Assembly: GCF_014635285.1 (NCBI RefSeq)
Contig: NZ_BMCR01000002.1
Location: forward strand, 682,001 to 746,000
Direction: 5' to 3'
DNA from: Stappia taiwanensis
Lineage (GTDB): Bacteria; Pseudomonadota; Alphaproteobacteria; Rhizobiales; Stappiaceae
DNA length: 64,000 nucleotides
Positions 1 through 9,208 of the stretch are shown one piece after another. How positions within the stretch are numbered: the first letter of the stretch is position 1; the number at the start of each line of letters is the position of its first letter. A model generated the notes under the pieces. The model saw only the letters and a program-made list of their open reading frames with translations. It did no database searches and was not told the origin of the DNA. Both the position numbers and the translations under genes were made by a program.

Positions 1-55
1 GCGAAAACTTCCCTATCGGCACATCCGCAACACAATGGCCAGGTTGGCGATGGTT

Positions 56-769
56 TCAGGCGCCGGTATCGGACCGGCTTCGCACCTTCTCAAAACACAC
101 CACCGTGGCGGCGGACAGGGCCGTGCTGTAGGCAAAGCCCTCGGCGCAGAGGATCGAGAAGATCTCCAGAACTCCCTCCTGACCGATGGTCTGCGGATGC
201 AGTTCCACCACGATCTTGCGCAAGCTGCCAAACCGCAGATGACGCAGCAGATCGAGCTCCGCCCCCTCGATATCGGCAATCAGCACGTTGACCGCGTGCT
301 CCTTGATGAAGCGTGAGGCATCGAAGGTCTCCACCGAGACGATGGTATCCTCGGTGCGGCGGCGACGGTCGATCCCCGACTGCCAGAACTCCCGGTGCAC
401 CACGAATTCAACCCGGCCCTCGCTCAGGGTCGCGGGATTGGCGACACAGGCGCCGTTGATGACCTCGACCCCCTCGACCCCGTTGTGCTGGTGGGTCCGG
501 CGAATATGCGGGATCAGCCGGGCATCGGCCTCCACCGCCGCGTAGAACGCCGGGCGCACCGCGCGCATCACCCCGGCGGAGATGAAGCCGACACCGGCGC
601 CAAGTTCCAGCACCCGATCAGTCGGCTTGACGAACCGGGTCGCCACGTTGAGTTCGCTGGTCTCGTAGCGGCCCTTCTCGATTTCCGAGACGATCCGGTC
701 ATTGGCGACAAGCTGATCGACGCTCAGGTAGAGATCGCAAGTCCCGTGCTTGACCATCTCATGCGACAT
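56..769 (-). CDS. FkbM-family SAM-dependent methyltransferase
   Basis: Predicted 237-residue cytosolic methyltransferase. A class I SAM-binding motif (VLELGAGVGFIS, about residues 53-64) is followed by an acidic post-II segment and, near residue 170, the FkbM signature LIADIEGAELDLL. These place it in the FkbM family, which O-methylates sugars or polyketides; the substrate cannot be read from sequence. The start at 769 is chosen because GGGAGGTG sits just upstream; an in-frame start 34 codons further up has no such site and a low-complexity N-terminus. It points the same way as the phn operon but lies about 280 bases beyond it, so co-transcription is doubtful. Confidence 0.8.
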   Translation of the reverse strand: MSHEMVKHGTCDLYLSVDQLVANDRIVSEIEKGRYETSELNVATRFVKPTDRVLELGAGVGFISAGVMRAVRPAFYAAVEADARLIPHIRRTHQHNGVEGVEVINGACVANPATLSEGRVEFVVHREFWQSGIDRRRRTEDTIVSVETFDASRFIKEHAVNVLIADIEGAELDLLRHLRFGSLRKIVVELHPQTIGQEGVLEIFSILCAEGFAYSTALSAATVVCFEKVRSRSDTGA

Positions 770-928
770 GGCCCACCTCCCTTGAGTGCAAAGGATGCCC
801 TCCCGCCCGCCGTCCGGGGGAATGCCGCATCCTGCCCCCGGGTGATAGCCAACATGCCACGCAAGATGCAATCACAACATTTTCCGAACGGCGCCCCTAT
901 CGCCTGGCGTGCAGTCGGGACGCGAAAA

Positions 929-942
929 GAAACGCGCGTTTC
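929..942 (-). terminator. Palindrome with T tract, possible end of the phn transcript
   Basis: A perfect 14-bp palindrome GAAACGCGCGTTTC is followed on the minus strand by TTTTC. It lies about 105 bases past the end of phnN. A shorter hairpin (GCGTCC-GGCA-GGACGC, 1000-1015) lies between the two. The stem has no real loop, so terminator function is uncertain. Nothing else is recognised between 770 and 1048. Confidence 0.3.
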
Positions 943-1048
943 GATGGGAGCGAAACTGAAAGATCGTGCCGCGCCGCTCCCCGATCGCCGCTGGCGCTTG
1001 CGTCCGGCAGGACGCCTTTGCCTGCGTCAATGGCAGGGCGACAGCGCG

Positions 1049-1660
1049 TCACGCCGTTCGCGGCAGAGGCTCCAGACCGGAAAACGCGGCAATTGCATCA
1101 ATGAAGCGCGGCACCGCAGCCTCAAGGCTGCCGCTGTTGTCGATCTCGCGGATCGGCGCAACGGGCGGCACCGGCGCGGCACGGGCCACCCGGGCGGCGA
1201 TCTCCTCAGCGCTTTCCCGTCCCCGCCCGGCCAGCCGGGCGGCCAGAACCTCCGGCCTTGCCGTCACCGACAGGATGGCCAGGTTCTCAAAGCACTCTGC
1301 CATTTCCGGCAAGGCCCGGCGCGAGCCGTTGACCACCGCAGGCCGTCCGGCGTCGAGATGCGCCCGCAAGGCGGCCGGCAAGCCATAGGCCAGCCCATGC
1401 GCCCGCCAGGCAAGACAAAAACCGCCACGCGCCAGCGTCGCCTCGAAGTCGGCGGCGCTCATCGGCAGGTGGTCTTCCGCATCCCCCGAGGCCGGGCGGG
1501 TGATCGCCCGGCGGACGAACAGCATCTCCGGCCGGCCGGCATAAGCCGCCCGGGCCGCCGCCAGCAGGCTATCCTTGCCGACGCCGCTCGGACCGACGAC
1601 GACGATCAGCGGTCCCGGCGCGCGGGCGTCAAGGGTTGCCATCTGCCCTGCCCCGCTCAC
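1049..1660 (-). CDS. phnN: Ribose 1,5-bisphosphate phosphokinase PhnN
   Basis: 203-residue guanylate-kinase-fold enzyme of the C-P lyase pathway. It phosphorylates ribose 1,5-bisphosphate to PRPP, recycling the ribose scaffold after C-P bond cleavage. The Walker A motif GPSGVGKD is at residues 23-30; the length is normal for the family. It overlaps phnM by 4 bases (ATGA-type coupling) and is the last gene of the minus-strand phn operon. Confidence 0.9.
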   Translation of the reverse strand: MSGAGQMATLDARAPGPLIVVVGPSGVGKDSLLAAARAAYAGRPEMLFVRRAITRPASGDAEDHLPMSAADFEATLARGGFCLAWRAHGLAYGLPAALRAHLDAGRPAVVNGSRRALPEMAECFENLAILSVTARPEVLAARLAGRGRESAEEIAARVARAAPVPPVAPIREIDNSGSLEAAVPRFIDAIAAFSGLEPLPRTA

Positions 1661-2796
1661 GCCACCCGCTCGCCCCGGCGCCAGACCCGGCGCACGATCG
1701 GAATGTGCTCTTCCACCCGTACCCGCACCAGATCGGCGTTCTTGCCGATGGCGATCTCGCCCCGGTCATCGAGACCGGCGGCGGCGGCCGGGTTGCGCGT
1801 CACCATGGCGACCGCCTGCGGCAGGCTGACCTCCTCCACCACATCGCCGAGAAAGAACGCCGCCTGGATCAGGCTGAAGGGAATGTAGTCGGAGGAGAGA
1901 ATGTCGAGCACGCCGGCGCCGGCCAGATCCCGCGCCGAGATATTGCCCGAATGTGACCCGCCCCGGACCACGTTCGGCGCGCCCATCAGCACCGCCATGC
2001 CCTTTTCGTGCGAGGCGCGGGCCGCCTCCATCGTGGTCGGGAACTCCGCCACCTTCGTTCCCAGCTCCGCCGCCTCCTCCACATGCGCGGTGGTGGCATC
2101 GTCGTGGCTGGCCAGCATGATGCCTTGCGCCCGCGCGCTTTCGGCCACCGCCATCCGGTTGGGCTCGGAGTAGCGCGCCGCCTGCGCCATCCGCCGCTCG
2201 CAGAAGTCGTTGAACTCCGCGTCGGACATCTTGTTCTTGCCCTTGTAGTAGATGGCATAGGCCTCCAGGCTGACGAACTGACGCTGCCCCGGGGAATGAT
2301 CCATCAGCGAGGCCAGCTTCACCCGGCGGTCTCCGGCAAAGGCCTCGAACCCCTCGATGCAATTGGGCGCGGACACCTCGCAGCGCAGGTGAATGAAGTG
2401 ATCCGCCCGCAACCGGCCACGCTCGACGCCGTTTTCGATGGCATCGGCAAGGCGGCGCATGTCGGTGCTGGTCACCCCGGCCTCGTCGTCGAGCCCGACC
2501 CTCAGCGCGTCGAACACGGTGGTGATGCCGCTGGTCGCGATCTGCGCATCATGGGCACAGACAGCGGCGACCGGGTTCCAGAACACCTTCGGCCGCGGCG
2601 TGTAGTGGGTCTCCAGATGGTCGGTGTGCAGCTCCACCAGACCGGGGATCAGGTAATCGCCCTCCATGTCCCGCGCCGAGGCTGAGGCCGAGGCGCCCGT
2701 GTCGATCCCGGCGATCCGGCCATCCTTGAGATGCAGCGATCCGTCGATCACCTGATCGCCAAGGACAATGCGGGCATTGGTGAAGATCGTTTCCAT
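1657..2796 (-). CDS. phnM: Alpha-D-ribose 1-methylphosphonate 5-triphosphate diphosphatase PhnM
   Basis: 379-residue amidohydrolase-fold enzyme that removes pyrophosphate from alkylphosphonate ribosyl triphosphate, giving the 5-monophosphate substrate of PhnJ. The metal-binding pattern is visible: LVELHTDHLETHY near residues 52-64, ASHDDAT near 228-234, and the C-terminal strand typical of composite-domain amidohydrolases. Length is normal. It lies 10 bases after the DUF1045 gene and is coupled to phnN. Confidence 0.93.
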   Translation of the reverse strand: METIFTNARIVLGDQVIDGSLHLKDGRIAGIDTGASASASARDMEGDYLIPGLVELHTDHLETHYTPRPKVFWNPVAAVCAHDAQIATSGITTVFDALRVGLDDEAGVTSTDMRRLADAIENGVERGRLRADHFIHLRCEVSAPNCIEGFEAFAGDRRVKLASLMDHSPGQRQFVSLEAYAIYYKGKNKMSDAEFNDFCERRMAQAARYSEPNRMAVAESARAQGIMLASHDDATTAHVEEAAELGTKVAEFPTTMEAARASHEKGMAVLMGAPNVVRGGSHSGNISARDLAGAGVLDILSSDYIPFSLIQAAFFLGDVVEEVSLPQAVAMVTRNPAAAAGLDDRGEIAIGKNADLVRVRVEEHIPIVRRVWRRGERVA

Positions 2797-2806
2797 AATC
2801 GGTCTT

Positions 2807-3508
2807 TCAGGCAGGTATCGGACGAACAGCGCCCGTCAAGGGAGCAAGGTGGAGACAGCTGAAGGGCGCACCGGGCTGAGGCTCCCGGAACAGCGCCAGA
2901 TGATCGATGACGAGATCGGCCGTGAGCGCCTCAGCAAAATGCGGGGCGAGCGCAGCCAGGGTTTCTTCGGTCGCCGGCGCATCGAGCCGCCCGGTCAGGG
3001 TCATGTGGAAGCGGAAGGCATCAAACACATAAGGGTAGCCCCAGTCGTCGAGGTGGCGCAGTTGCACCGCATCGAGCCGCTCCGGCCGACGTCGGGCCCG
3101 CTCCGCCGGGGTCATGGCTGCGCGGAACCGGTCGAAACCGCGCACCACCGCGCCGGCAAGACCATTGAGCGCGGCGGCATCGCCTGCCGGCGTCAGCGCC
3201 AGAAACCCATCGAGCGCGGAAAGCCGCAAAGGCAGCGGCAACCGGGGCGTTTTGGCGGCAAAATCGTCAAGCGCGGCAATCAGGTCCGCTTCGCTGGAGC
3301 CCTCCGCCAGGCGGAACGGCGCCTTCAGCGTGCCGTGAAATCCGTAGCGCGCCGGATCAGTCACCCGCTCCGCCCGCGCTGCCGGCGTCAGGCCGCCGAT
3401 CTCCGTCGGCAGCACGTTCCGGCCGAAGGCACTGCGGCCGAGCCATTCCTCGGCGCGCAGGACCAGCGGATGCTCGGCGGGCGGGGTAAAATAGATGGCG
3501 TAGCGCAT
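2807..3508 (-). CDS. DUF1045 phosphonate-operon protein (2H phosphoesterase-like)
   Basis: About 233 residues beginning MRYAIYFTPP, the usual N-terminus of the DUF1045 family found inside alphaproteobacterial phn operons. It has two 2H-type motifs: YGFHGTLKAPF near residues 55-65 and FRFHMTLTGRL near 163-173, each with the H-x-T pattern of 2H phosphoesterases. By analogy (inference) it could open a cyclic ribose phosphate, the job done by PhnP in enterobacteria; no phnP is present here. An alternative start two codons upstream (3514) is possible; 3508 was chosen from the family N-terminus. Confidence 0.85.
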   Translation of the reverse strand: MRYAIYFTPPAEHPLVLRAEEWLGRSAFGRNVLPTEIGGLTPAARAERVTDPARYGFHGTLKAPFRLAEGSSEADLIAALDDFAAKTPRLPLPLRLSALDGFLALTPAGDAAALNGLAGAVVRGFDRFRAAMTPAERARRRPERLDAVQLRHLDDWGYPYVFDAFRFHMTLTGRLDAPATEETLAALAPHFAEALTADLVIDHLALFREPQPGAPFSCLHLAPLTGAVRPIPA

Positions 3509-3700
3509 GATCATCCGTATCGGTTGTTTCCTGTCCCCGTCCCCCCGCCCACCACGAGGGCAGCGGGGAACAGGCCGTTTCGCTCAAGGCGTCGGGCAGG
3601 TCGGAGGCGGGGCAAGGTCCCGCTGCCGTAGAGCCCTTTCATGACAGTCGAAATTCGGTTTCATGACCGTTTTCCGACAGCCCGTCCGGCGCGCCGGACG

Positions 3701-4357
3701 TCAGGCCGGCACCGCGCCTTCATGGCGGGCAAGGAAGGTTTCCGCGTCGCATGTGCGGAAATCCTCCAGCGCCGCGCCCAGCCGGTCATGGTCCCAGTCC
3801 CACCAGGCGAGCCGGGCCATCCGCCGGGCGATATCGGCGGGAAAGCGCTCGCGGATCACCTTGGCCGGCACCCCGCCGACGATGGTGTAGGGGGCGACAT
3901 CGCGGCTGACGACCGCGCCGGCGCCAATTGCCGCGCCATCGCCAATGGTGACGCCCGGCAGGACGGTGGCGCCGTGACCGATCCACACATCGTTGCCGAT
4001 CACCACCCGGTTTTCCCGCCGCCAGGCGAAGACCGTCGCATCCTGATCCGCACCCGGCCAGTAGTCGTTCGCTCGATAGGTGAAATGATGCAAAGTTGCA
4101 CGTTCCAGCGGGTGATTTGGTGCATTAATGCGCACGCTTGCAGCGATATTGGCGAATTTGCCGATCGTCGCGCACCAGATGGTGGTGTCCCACATCGCAT
4201 AGGAATAATCGCCGAACTCGGTCTCGCTGATGCGCACCCGCTCGGCAATCTCGGTGTAGCGGCCAAGACGGCTGTCCTTGACCTCGGCCGTTTCATGCAC
4301 CAACGGTTCGTCGGAAAGGCGCGTCGTCGCCGGCGCGGCTGCGGTGATGCCCGTCAC
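3701..4357 (-). CDS. Hexapeptide-repeat transferase of phosphonate operons
   Basis: 218-residue left-handed beta-helix protein resembling the hexapeptide acetyltransferases encoded in phn operons. Hexapeptide turns are visible from residue 25 (SRLGRYTEIAERVRISE) and again at VVIGNDVWIGHGATVLPGV and the following VSRDVAPYTIVGGVPAK stretch, with the catalytic-type His in the IGHGA turn. By family it probably acetylates an aminoalkylphosphonate or related amine, parallel to GNAT-type PhnO, but the substrate is unproven. It lies 15 bases after phnL; a 190-base gap with a GC-rich imperfect inverted repeat separates it from DUF1045. Confidence 0.8.
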   Translation of the reverse strand: MTGITAAAPATTRLSDEPLVHETAEVKDSRLGRYTEIAERVRISETEFGDYSYAMWDTTIWCATIGKFANIAASVRINAPNHPLERATLHHFTYRANDYWPGADQDATVFAWRRENRVVIGNDVWIGHGATVLPGVTIGDGAAIGAGAVVSRDVAPYTIVGGVPAKVIRERFPADIARRMARLAWWDWDHDRLGAALEDFRTCDAETFLARHEGAVPA

Positions 4358-4372
4358 GATATCCCCCTGTTC

Positions 4373-5098
4373 CTAGGCCGCCGCAGCGGCGAACTGGCGC
4401 ATGTCGATGATCCGGTCGGCGACCGCGTCGCGCACATCCGCATCGTGGAAAATGCCGATCTGTGCGACCCCGGCGGCCTTCTTCTCCGCGATCATCGCCA
4501 TGACGATTTCCCGGTTCAGAGCATCGAGCGACGCGGTCGGCTCATCGAGCAACAGCACCGGATGATCGGTGATAAACCCGCGGGCGATGTTGATCCGCTG
4601 CTGCTCACCACCGGAAAAGGTTGCCGGCGGCAACGACCACAGCCGCTCCGGCACATTGAGCCGGGCCATCAGCACACGCGCCCGCTCCCGCGCTTCCTCC
4701 GAATCCGTCCCGCGCGCGATCAGCGGTTCAGCCACCAGGTCGAGCGCACTGACCCGGGGCACCGTTCTCAGGAACTGGCTGACGTAACCGATGGTGTCGC
4801 GCCGCATGGCGATCACCTGGCGCGGATCGGCGCTGACGAGATCGACCATCTCGCCATGATGGCGGACCAGAATCGCCCCGCCGCCAGCGGCATAGTTGCC
4901 GTAAAGCATTTTCATCACGGAGCTTTTGCCCGCGCCGGACGGACCGCCGAGGACGACGCACTCGCCCTTGGCAACGCTGAAGGTGACGTTCTCCACCACC
5001 GGCAGTTCGATCCCGCCCTGAAGATGCATGGTGAAGCGCTTCGCCAGCGCCTCGACGGAAACGGCGACGGGCGCCGCCTGTTGTGCCTGTGCGGTCAT
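4373..5098 (-). CDS. phnL: C-P lyase ATP-binding subunit PhnL
   Basis: 241-residue ABC-type ATPase, a partner of the C-P lyase core and not a membrane transporter subunit. Walker A is GGPSGAGKSS (around residue 54), the signature is FSGGEQQR and Walker B LLLDEP. In E. coli PhnK and PhnL stack on the PhnGHIJ core. The ATG at 5098 lies just 2 bases after the phnK stop; a much longer open frame continues upstream but only as an overprint of phnK, so it is not used. Confidence 0.93.
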   Translation of the reverse strand: MTAQAQQAAPVAVSVEALAKRFTMHLQGGIELPVVENVTFSVAKGECVVLGGPSGAGKSSVMKMLYGNYAAGGGAILVRHHGEMVDLVSADPRQVIAMRRDTIGYVSQFLRTVPRVSALDLVAEPLIARGTDSEEARERARVLMARLNVPERLWSLPPATFSGGEQQRINIARGFITDHPVLLLDEPTASLDALNREIVMAMIAEKKAAGVAQIGIFHDADVRDAVADRIIDMRQFAAAAA

Positions 5099-5100
5099 GG

Positions 5101-5892
5101 TCACACCTGAAGGATCGAGGAAACGAGAAGCTGGGTGTAGGGCGCCTGCGGGTCGTCGAGCACCCGGTCGGTCAACCCGGCCTCGATGACGGCCCCGTCC
5201 TTCATCACGATCATCCGGTGCGACAACAGCCGGGCCACCGCCAGATCGTGGGTCACGACAATCGCCGCCAGTCCCAGATCGGCGACGAGACCGCGCACGA
5301 GATCGAGAAGCCGCGCCTGCACCGACACATCGAGACCGCCGGTCGGCTCGTCCATGAAGACAAGACGCGGACCGGTGACCAGGTTCCGGGCGATCTGCAG
5401 ACGCTGGCGCATGCCGCCGGAAAAGTCGCGCGGCCGGTCGTCGATCCGGTCCTCGGCGATTTCCACCCGCTCCAGCCAGTTCGCCGCCGTGCCGCGAATG
5501 TTGCCGTAGTGGCGCTGACCGACCGCCATCAGCCGTTCGCCCACATTGGCGCCGGCCGAAACGCTCATGCGCAGGCCATCGGCCGGGTTCTGATGCACAA
5601 AGCCCCAGTCGGTGCGCATCAGGAGACGCCGTTCCGCCTCGCTCATCTCGTAGAGATCGCGCTCCTGCCCATCGCGCAGACGATAGCGCACCGCGCCCGT
5701 CGTCGGCTCCAGCCGGGTGGAGATGCAGTTGAGCAAGGTGGTCTTGCCCGATCCGGATTCGCCGACGATCGCCAGAACCTCGCCCGGCCACACGTCGAAA
5801 CTCACATCGCGGCAACCGATCCGGTCGCCATAGCGCTTGCCCAGCCCGCGCACGGACAGAAGCGGCTGATCATCCTCACGCGGTCCGCTCAT
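5101..5892 (-). CDS. phnK: C-P lyase ATP-binding subunit PhnK
   Basis: 263-residue ABC ATPase with Walker A GESGSGKTT (about residues 44-52), signature DFSGGMRQR, Walker B LVFMDEP and an H-loop VVTHD. Family knowledge: PhnK docks on PhnJ in the C-P lyase complex and is needed for turnover in vivo. The N-terminus overlaps the phnJ end by 4 bases, consistent with translational coupling. It resembles oligopeptide-type ATPases, as PhnK proteins do, but the context fixes the assignment. Confidence 0.94.
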   Translation of the reverse strand: MSGPREDDQPLLSVRGLGKRYGDRIGCRDVSFDVWPGEVLAIVGESGSGKTTLLNCISTRLEPTTGAVRYRLRDGQERDLYEMSEAERRLLMRTDWGFVHQNPADGLRMSVSAGANVGERLMAVGQRHYGNIRGTAANWLERVEIAEDRIDDRPRDFSGGMRQRLQIARNLVTGPRLVFMDEPTGGLDVSVQARLLDLVRGLVADLGLAAIVVTHDLAVARLLSHRMIVMKDGAVIEAGLTDRVLDDPQAPYTQLLVSSILQV

Positions 5893-6806
5893 TGCGCCGC
5901 CTCCGTCGTTGCATAGGCTTCCTCGGCGGCCAGATGGCCACGATTACCGGCGGCCCGCCGCTCTTCGCAGTGATCGGTGTCGGAACAGACGAACATGCGC
6001 CCGCCCTTGTCATCGAGGATCACTTCATCGAGATAGACGTCGCGGGCCGCACAAAGAGCGCAAGGCTCCTCGAACCGCTGCACCTCGAAGGGATGGTCCT
6101 CGAAATCGAGGCTGACGACCCGGGTGTAGGGCGGGATGGCGTAGATCCGCTTTTCCCGGCCCGCGCCGAAGAGCTGCAGCGCCGGGCACATATCCATCTT
6201 CGGATTGTCGAATTTCGGCGTCGGCGAGGGATCCATCACATAGCGGTCGTCGACCAGCACCGGATAGGCATAGGTGGTGGCGATATGGCCGTGCCGGGCG
6301 ATATCCTCGTAAAGCTTCACATGCATGAGGCCGTATTCCTCCAGCGCATGCATCTTGCGGGTCTCGGTCTCGCGCGGCTCCAGAAAGCGCAGGGGCTCGG
6401 GGATCGGCACCTGATAGACCAGCACCTGGGAGACGGTCAGCGGCTCCTCGGGAATGCGGTGGCGGGTCTGGATCACGCTCGCCTCACGGGTGCGCGTCGT
6501 CACCGCCACATCGGCGACCTTCTGGAAGAAGGCGCGGATCGACACCGCATTGGTGGTGTCGTCGGCGCCCTGGTCGATCACCTTCAGCGTGTCGTCGCGG
6601 CCGATGATCGAAGCGGTCACCTGCACCCCGCCCGTACCCCAGCCATAGGGCATCGGCATCTCGCGGCTGGCGAAGGGCACCTGATAGGCGGGAATGGCGA
6701 TGCCCTTGAGGATCGCCCGGCGGATCATCCGCTTGGTCTGCTCATCGAGATAGGCGAAGTTGTAGGCGGCCATGCCGCCGGCGATATCCTGTGCCTGTCC
6801 GGTCAT
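5889..6806 (-). CDS. phnJ: Alpha-D-ribose 1-methylphosphonate 5-phosphate C-P lyase PhnJ
   Basis: 305-residue radical-SAM enzyme that cleaves the carbon-phosphorus bond, releasing methane from methylphosphonate. The diagnostic cysteines are C249, C252, C274 and C280, spaced C-x2-C-x21-C-x5-C, the arrangement of E. coli PhnJ, where three hold the 4Fe-4S cluster and the last forms the thiyl radical. A glycine-rich stretch (YGWGTGG, residues 54-60) is also present. It overlaps phnI and phnK by 4 bases each, as expected for stoichiometric complex subunits. Confidence 0.97.
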   Translation of the reverse strand: MTGQAQDIAGGMAAYNFAYLDEQTKRMIRRAILKGIAIPAYQVPFASREMPMPYGWGTGGVQVTASIIGRDDTLKVIDQGADDTTNAVSIRAFFQKVADVAVTTRTREASVIQTRHRIPEEPLTVSQVLVYQVPIPEPLRFLEPRETETRKMHALEEYGLMHVKLYEDIARHGHIATTYAYPVLVDDRYVMDPSPTPKFDNPKMDMCPALQLFGAGREKRIYAIPPYTRVVSLDFEDHPFEVQRFEEPCALCAARDVYLDEVILDDKGGRMFVCSDTDHCEERRAAGNRGHLAAEEAYATTEAAQ

Positions 6807-7936
6807 TCCGCTGCCTCCCGGCTCGCGTTGTCAGTCTCAAGGCTGGCCGCCTCGCGCGCCTCGAACTCGCCGCGCATGCGCCGGACCAGATCCAGTTCGG
6901 CCTGGAAGTCGACGTAATGCGGCAGTTTCAGATGCTCCACGAAGCCGGTGGCCTGCACGTTATCCGAATGGGAGATGACGAATTCCTCGTCCTGCGCCGG
7001 CGCCAGCCGGTCCTCGCCGAACTCGTCCGCCCGCAGCGCCCGATCCACCAGGGCCATCGACATGGCCTTGCGCTCGGACTGGCCGAAGACAAGCCCGTAT
7101 CCCCGGGTGAACTGCGGCGGCGCCTTGGCCGATCCGGCGAACTGGGTCACCATCTGGCATTCGGTGACCTTGATGGTGCCGAGCGAAACGGCAAAGCCCA
7201 GCTCCGGCACATCCAGTTCCACCTCGACCTCACCCATGCGGATCTCGCCGACGAAGGGATGGGTGCGGCCATAGCCGCGCTGGGTGGAATAGCCGAGCGA
7301 CAGCAGGAAGCCCTCGTCGCCGCGCGCCAGCGCCTGCAGGCGCTGATCCCGCTGCATCGGGAACTCCAGCGGCTCGCGCGTCAGGTCGCCGCTCGGCTCT
7401 TCCGGCAGGGGCGTGTCCCCGCCCGCGCCCCGGGAGCTTTCGATGATGTCCTCATGGGCGAGAATGTCGGTGACCCGCATCAGCGGCTCGCCGTCGGTCT
7501 CACTGAGCAGCGCCGCTTCAACCTCACCGTCGCCGGCAAGCTCCGGATCGAGCAACCGATGGGTGTAGTCGAAGGTCGGGCCGAGCACCTGCCCGCCGGG
7601 CAGGTCCTTGAAGGTCGCCGACACCCGTCGCTCGGCCACCATCTCGCCGGTTTCCACTGGTCGGGAGGCGCCGAAACGCGGCAGCGTGGTGCGGTAGGCG
7701 CGAAGCAGGAAGATCGCCTCGATCATGTCGCCACGCGCCTGCTTGACCGCCAGAGCGGCCAGATGCGGCGCATAGAGCGAGGCTTCCGCCATCACCCGGT
7801 CGACGGCCAACGACAGCTGCCCGACCAACTGGTCCAGCGTGATCGACGGAAGGTCGCGATTGCCGCGCCGGCGGTCGCCCAGAAGCTTGTGCGCATTGGC
7901 GATGGCGGCCTCGCCGCCCTTGACTGCCACATACAT
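6803..7936 (-). CDS. phnI: C-P lyase core nucleosidase subunit PhnI
   Basis: 377-residue subunit of the PhnGHIJ core. PhnI displaces adenine from ATP, and with PhnG, PhnH and PhnL forms alkylphosphonate ribosyl triphosphate. The N-terminus MYVAVKGGEAAIANAHKLL is the conserved PhnI start. The length is typical. It starts one base after the phnH stop codon begins (TAATG junction) and overlaps phnJ by 4 bases. Confidence 0.95.
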   Translation of the reverse strand: MYVAVKGGEAAIANAHKLLGDRRRGNRDLPSITLDQLVGQLSLAVDRVMAEASLYAPHLAALAVKQARGDMIEAIFLLRAYRTTLPRFGASRPVETGEMVAERRVSATFKDLPGGQVLGPTFDYTHRLLDPELAGDGEVEAALLSETDGEPLMRVTDILAHEDIIESSRGAGGDTPLPEEPSGDLTREPLEFPMQRDQRLQALARGDEGFLLSLGYSTQRGYGRTHPFVGEIRMGEVEVELDVPELGFAVSLGTIKVTECQMVTQFAGSAKAPPQFTRGYGLVFGQSERKAMSMALVDRALRADEFGEDRLAPAQDEEFVISHSDNVQATGFVEHLKLPHYVDFQAELDLVRRMRGEFEAREAASLETDNASREAAE

Positions 7937-8625
7937 TATTCAGCCCCCTCATCGGTTGACGTGCCGGTCGATGCGGCGGTGACGCGGGTGGTGCGCGGCA
8001 GGGCACAACCCCTCAAACCGGCCACCAGAAGAAGATCGCTGCCGCGCGGGAACAGCGCGCGGTTCTCCGCCCGCTGAGCGACAAAACCCTCCGGCAGACC
8101 AGCGGCCGCCAGCGTTTCGCGGGAGCGGATGCCCGGCCCTTCAAGATTAAGCGGCGCGCCGCCTTCCAGTGCCTCGACCGCCAGCACCAGCGTGGTGGAG
8201 CGGTCGGGATATTCCTGGGTGCCGGAATTGAAGGCCGTCAGCGGCGGGCAATCGGCACCGGCCGGGGCAAAGGCGAAGACACTCTCCGCGGGCTCCGTGA
8301 CCAGGGGACAGGCGCAATGGAACGCCAGCCAGCCGCGCACCTCCGGCGTGTCATAGGCCGGCGCGAGCCACACCGGCGTATCCGGATCGCACAGGGTCAG
8401 GGCGACCGCCCCGAGCCCCTCCGGCAAGGGCGCGGGCGGGGCCAACGAGCCGGGCAGATCGCACAGGCTGCCCGGACGCGCCGTTGCATCCATCAGCGCG
8501 CGAAACGCAACCTGCGCTTCCATCACCGGATCGGAAAAGCCGCCCTCGACACAGGCAGCGGACATGGAAACTGCAGATTGGGAAGACGGGGCCTGTGAGG
8601 CGGAGGCTTGCGCAGAATGGGTCAT
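7936..8625 (-). CDS. phnH: C-P lyase core subunit PhnH
   Basis: About 229 residues. PhnH is a PLP-transferase-fold protein without cofactor that belongs to the C-P lyase core. The conserved region begins near residue 28 (FSDPVMEAQVAFRALMDA, then ARPG), the usual PhnH N-terminal pattern. The start at 8625 overlaps the phnG stop in a TGATG junction. An internal Met about 20 codons in is an alternative, since the first 25 residues are Ser/Ala/Gln-rich and unconserved in appearance. Confidence 0.92.
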   Translation of the reverse strand: MTHSAQASASQAPSSQSAVSMSAACVEGGFSDPVMEAQVAFRALMDATARPGSLCDLPGSLAPPAPLPEGLGAVALTLCDPDTPVWLAPAYDTPEVRGWLAFHCACPLVTEPAESVFAFAPAGADCPPLTAFNSGTQEYPDRSTTLVLAVEALEGGAPLNLEGPGIRSRETLAAAGLPEGFVAQRAENRALFPRGSDLLLVAGLRGCALPRTTRVTAASTGTSTDEGAE

Positions 8626-9104
8626 CAGTCGTCTCCCCGCACCATCGTGAAAAACTCGACCTTGGTCGCTGCCGCCTCGCGCTTGACCTGCGACACCTCG
8701 GCGGCCCGCGTCGCCATCAGCGGATCGCGCACCAGCGTCTCGATCTCGGACCGCAAGTCTCCTTGCACCCAAGCCGCCGCCAGCCGCGCCGACAGGCTGG
8801 CCTTCGCCCGATCCTGCCCAAGCGCATAGGCATGGCCGACCGACCCGTCCGCCAGCCGGACGCTGGCGCGGGTCACCGCCGCCTCGCCAAGATTGAAGGG
8901 GGCACCGTCGCCGCCAATGCGCCCACGCACCATGACAAGTCCGGTTTCAGGCCCGCGCACCGGCACCGCCTCGGGCAGATCCCCGAGCGCCGCGACACAG
9001 GCCTCGATCTCGGCGCGCGGCGCGGCGGCAAGCACGTCCATCAACAGCTTCAAGTCACCACCCGGCACATCCGCCGGCGAGGCCGCGTCCACCCGCTCCG
9101 TCAT
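8625..9104 (-). CDS. phnG: C-P lyase core subunit PhnG
   Basis: About 159 residues; first gene of the C-P lyase operon and subunit of the PhnGHIJ core. Recognisable PhnG features are the VMVRGRIGG strand, the FNLGEAAVTRASVRL segment and the HAYALGQD motif. The start at 9104 was preferred to an in-frame start 15 codons upstream because it follows the family N-terminus and leaves a normal leader behind the divergent promoter. Confidence 0.92.
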   Translation of the reverse strand: MTERVDAASPADVPGGDLKLLMDVLAAAPRAEIEACVAALGDLPEAVPVRGPETGLVMVRGRIGGDGAPFNLGEAAVTRASVRLADGSVGHAYALGQDRAKASLSARLAAAWVQGDLRSEIETLVRDPLMATRAAEVSQVKREAAATKVEFFTMVRGDD

Positions 9105-9208
9105 CCTGAAAATCCCCGCATTGCGCGCACCCTCTCGCCCGGCCCGCACCGATGGCGCTTCGCTCCTTGCTTGAAGCGAACCCCTTCAGCGCTGCGTTCA
9201 TCTCTTAT

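Noticed and set aside
1000-1015. GCGTCC-GGCA-GGACGC hairpin as the phn terminator
   Set aside because: Only a 6-bp stem and no T tract on the relevant strand; mentioned only alongside the better palindrome at 929-942.
395-1888. 497-codon plus-strand frame across the methyltransferase and phnN
   Set aside because: It overprints two clear minus-strand genes and shows arginine-rich shadow composition typical of GC-rich DNA.
5101-5815. Long N-terminal extension of PhnL
   Set aside because: The open frame runs through phnK in another frame; the PhnL family N-terminus starts at 5098.
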